From Trichaptum fuscoviolaceum (Eukaryota > Basidiomycota > Agaricomycetes > Hymenochaetales > Trichaptaceae), in NCBI GenBank assembly GCA_910574455.1, contig CAJSYZ010000005.1, forward strand, positions 4,216,001 to 4,280,000: 64,000 nt of DNA, written 5' to 3'. Under the pieces are notes generated by a model. That model had not been told where the DNA came from. It worked only from the letters and a program-made list of their open reading frames with translations, and ran no database searches. Shown piece after piece: positions 61,999 to 64,000 of the stretch. Made by a program: the position numbers and the translations under genes. Every line of letters begins with the position of its first letter. Position 1 is the first letter of the stretch.

Positions 61999-62860
61999 AT
62001 CGTCGACGTACTTTCTCCTCTGGTGTACGCGTTGTTCTCTGATACCCAATCTCAAAGCATCCGAGATCTCAGTTTTCAGAAATACTGCAGCTTTTCTCTA
62101 TCGTGTTGGTCTTCAGACCAATCTTTGCGTCGATCAGCCACGTGGCAAGCGTATCAGATTGGAAGGAAGCTCAAGCTCGTCGACTGTAGTACCTCATAAA
62201 AGAGGATAAGCTTGGTTCAACTTAGTCTACATTCAAGAGAAGTATTTTATTGACTTCCATCATGCAATCAAGTCCCCGTGTCGCCTGAGGTGAGAAATCC
62301 ATATTTCGTAATCTTGCACTTGCTAAACTTGTGTCTGCGTCGTTTCGGTGCGAAAACGCCAATAGATGCAACGCTAGAATGAATCCCAAGGCTATCACGG
62401 TATAGAAGGGAGGAAGAGAAGCTGTTGAAAGAACAAGCAGATAGGTGAGCGATCGAGTACAACTTTAGATATGTCAGGTTGATCGCAGATTCATCTTGGC
62501 CTCTCTTCGAAACCTCTTGATGTCGATTTTCTCCTGGTTCCTGGGAATCTCCATATGTCGACGCCTCTTAGCCGGAGCGAGTCTGCGCAAATACATCAAG
62601 GTCTTGCGCTAATGCATGCTTGTCTGGGAAAGGGATAATCGCTCATGAGCGCAATGGTTCCCATCAAGCACAAGACCCACGCACTCTTCCAATAATTGCT
62701 ACATATATTCGAGCCCCGGGGTCGTTCGACATGATCTTGTTGTCTGTTGCTTTCGGTCTATTGTCTGTCATTAGCTTGGCGAAGTGAAGCCCAAGTGCAT
62801 GGCTGGAAATTAAAATGTATTCACTCCGCTTTTTGGATTCTGATTCTGATTGCAGTAAAG
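61999..62860 (-). repeat. Inverted repeat, arm 2 (862 bp)
   Basis: Exact-looking inverted copy of 59442-60303, separated by a 1695-bp spacer. Its outer end abuts a Gypsy-2-type LTR fragment that begins exactly at 62861; its inner end abuts the duplicated membrane-protein flank. Confidence 0.88.
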
Positions 62861-62996
62861 TGTCGAGATCCCAGGCCCCTTTTCTCATTTCCCGCACTTT
62901 CCCGCCAAGGATCCCGACATGAGCAGACAATCCCGCGGGGAGAATCCCGCCATTGGATTCCCCGCGCGAAACCCCTTTCCCGACTCGCACGATCCC
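62861..62996 (+). repeat. Gypsy-2-family LTR fragment
   Basis: 136 bp starting TGTCGAGATCCC, reverse-complementary to the terminal part of the Gypsy-2 LTR (10540-10676) with roughly ten differences. The rest of the LTR is missing. Begins exactly at the end of inverted-repeat arm 2. Confidence 0.72.
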
Positions 62997-63051
62997 CCGC
63001 AAGATCCCTGTCAGACCGGGCTTCAGACCTTTGAGAAACGGAAGACCGACT

Positions 63052-64000
63052 GTTAAGTCGGACGACCGAAGGGGTGGCTCTAATAAAGGAAGAAATGTTA
63101 GCTTCGTTAAGCTAACACGAACTCACGGACAAGGCTACGGAGCCTAATAGATATAGAGAAGAGAGTCGAACGCAGTTCGACGTAAGAGTCGGAAACTGAA
63201 GAGAGAACCGGGATAAGTCGATCCCGACTGCGAATCGCGCAGTATAAGGTCGGACGAAGGTCTGGTGGAGCTCAACGGCCTAGTATCGTATTGATACCCT
63301 AGGACTTGTGATATTTGAGTCGAAGCTATACTACGATACATGTATCGAGTTTATAGTTGAGACCTGTTTGTACATTGTTGATAAAACGCATGTCCGATCG
63401 TAGTCCGGATCGGGTTGAAGGCATGAATGAAAAGGGAAAGGAGTAAATGCGAGGCCGAAGGTTACAACGGAGGCAATCGCATGTATGCGGCATGTTCAGG
63501 ATAGAAAGAATAGAAAGGGTCCGTTTCGGCGGTCCGGTCAGGTACGTAGCGGGGCCCTATGACGTCGGTTGTAGTGCGGAATGCACGTGGTGATACGTTT
63601 GCGGTCGGCCCGGCTATGATCCGATGTCTAGTGCGAAAGGTTAGTCACCAGTACCAACTAATAATCTTATAGATATGCGATAATTATCGCAACCCGTTTC
63701 TGAAGTTACCGCGATAACTTCGGCAGGCCTTCGGCAGCTCGTTCTGCCTTTCAGCACTGCCTGGGTCATGCGTGCCGGTGCTGCCTTGTCAGGGCTTCAC
63801 CCGGCAGCACAGCAGGGCCCCGTACGGCGGCATGCTCATTTGAAATAAATATTATATTAATTAAGAGTGCCTGGACTGTAGTCCAGGCCTATCTACCATT
63901 TCAAATAAATACTTTAAATACAAAAAAGCACGCGCTAGGGTGGTGCGCGTGGTGGCCTTGCGCGCACGCGCATGCGGCGGGGAAAAGCGCGCCCCGTTCC
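63052..64000 (-). repeat. Putative gypsy-type LTR running to the right edge
   Basis: TGTTAAGTCGGACG at 63052 looks like an LTR end. About 63300-63355 resembles the TATA-containing part of the solo LTR at 2226-3015 (CTTGTGATATTTGAGTCGAAG, GAGTTTATAG). The other end and TSD are not visible, so boundaries and family are uncertain. From ~63660 the sequence is AT-rich with a hairpin CCTGGACTGTAGTCCAGG near 63870-63888; nothing coding is recognised. Confidence 0.35.

Overview
The window looks like a transposon-packed accessory region of a basidiomycete (probably agaricomycete) genome. The reasons are chromodomain Ty3/gypsy elements, Ty1/copia elements, a Tad/I-like LINE, hAT-type TIR elements, and host remnants typical of mushroom genomes (a C2H2 zinc-finger protein, a short membrane-protein family ending in FIPHI, and F-box/LRR-like fragments). 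No bacterial signals, rRNA, tRNA genes or CRISPR arrays were seen. The species assignment is inference.

Layout, left to right. (1) 1-4917: 5' part of a minus-strand gypsy element (Gypsy-1), running off the left edge, with a 790-bp solo LTR in its gag. (2) 4935-6041: 5' part and promoter of a zinc-finger gene copy. (3) 6050-9162: a hAT-type element carrying F-box-like gene fragments, with a second copy of the same family nested at 6218-7751. (4) 9171-9856 and 16563-17369: host-locus remnants split by a 6.7-kb chromodomain element, Gypsy-2 (9857-16562). (5) 17370-35425: Copia-A (minus), broken by Gypsy-C (18209-26220, minus) and by the intact, plus-strand Copia-B (29109-34040). (6) 35426-36958: membrane-protein remnant. 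(7) 36967-38536: third copy of the hAT family, inverted. (8) 38979-50685: an 11.7-kb chromodomain element, Gypsy-3, with identical LTRs, an extra region before gag, an extra ORF after pol and two hAT MITEs. (9) 50686-58870: second zinc-finger gene, apparently cut by a LINE (51106-57848) that itself carries a solo LTR. (10) 59442-62860: inverted repeat with 862-bp arms flanking a second membrane-protein remnant. (11) 62861-64000: gypsy LTR pieces.

With the transposons removed, two blocks share the same order (zinc-finger gene 5' end, its promoter, a repeat region, the membrane-protein remnant). This suggests a segmental duplication later filled by insertions. The nesting and target-site duplications (TSDs) give a partial order of events: Copia-A before Gypsy-C and Copia-B; Gypsy-1 before the solo LTR; Gypsy-3 before or with its MITEs.

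The most informative signals are mechanistic. All three chromodomain-type gypsy families pair an 11-12-nt primer-binding site with an exactly complementary stretch in their own LTR, and the pairs covary, which indicates Tf1-like self-priming. All three change from gag to pol by a -1 shift at or near a slippery heptamer just before the gag stop. Both copia families instead match the anticodon arm of initiator tRNA-Met. Gypsy-3 is the best candidate for something undescribed. It has a pre-gag coding region with a second integrase-like zinc-binding motif, and a post-pol ORF with SUMO-interaction-like motifs and a zinc-knuckle-like motif.
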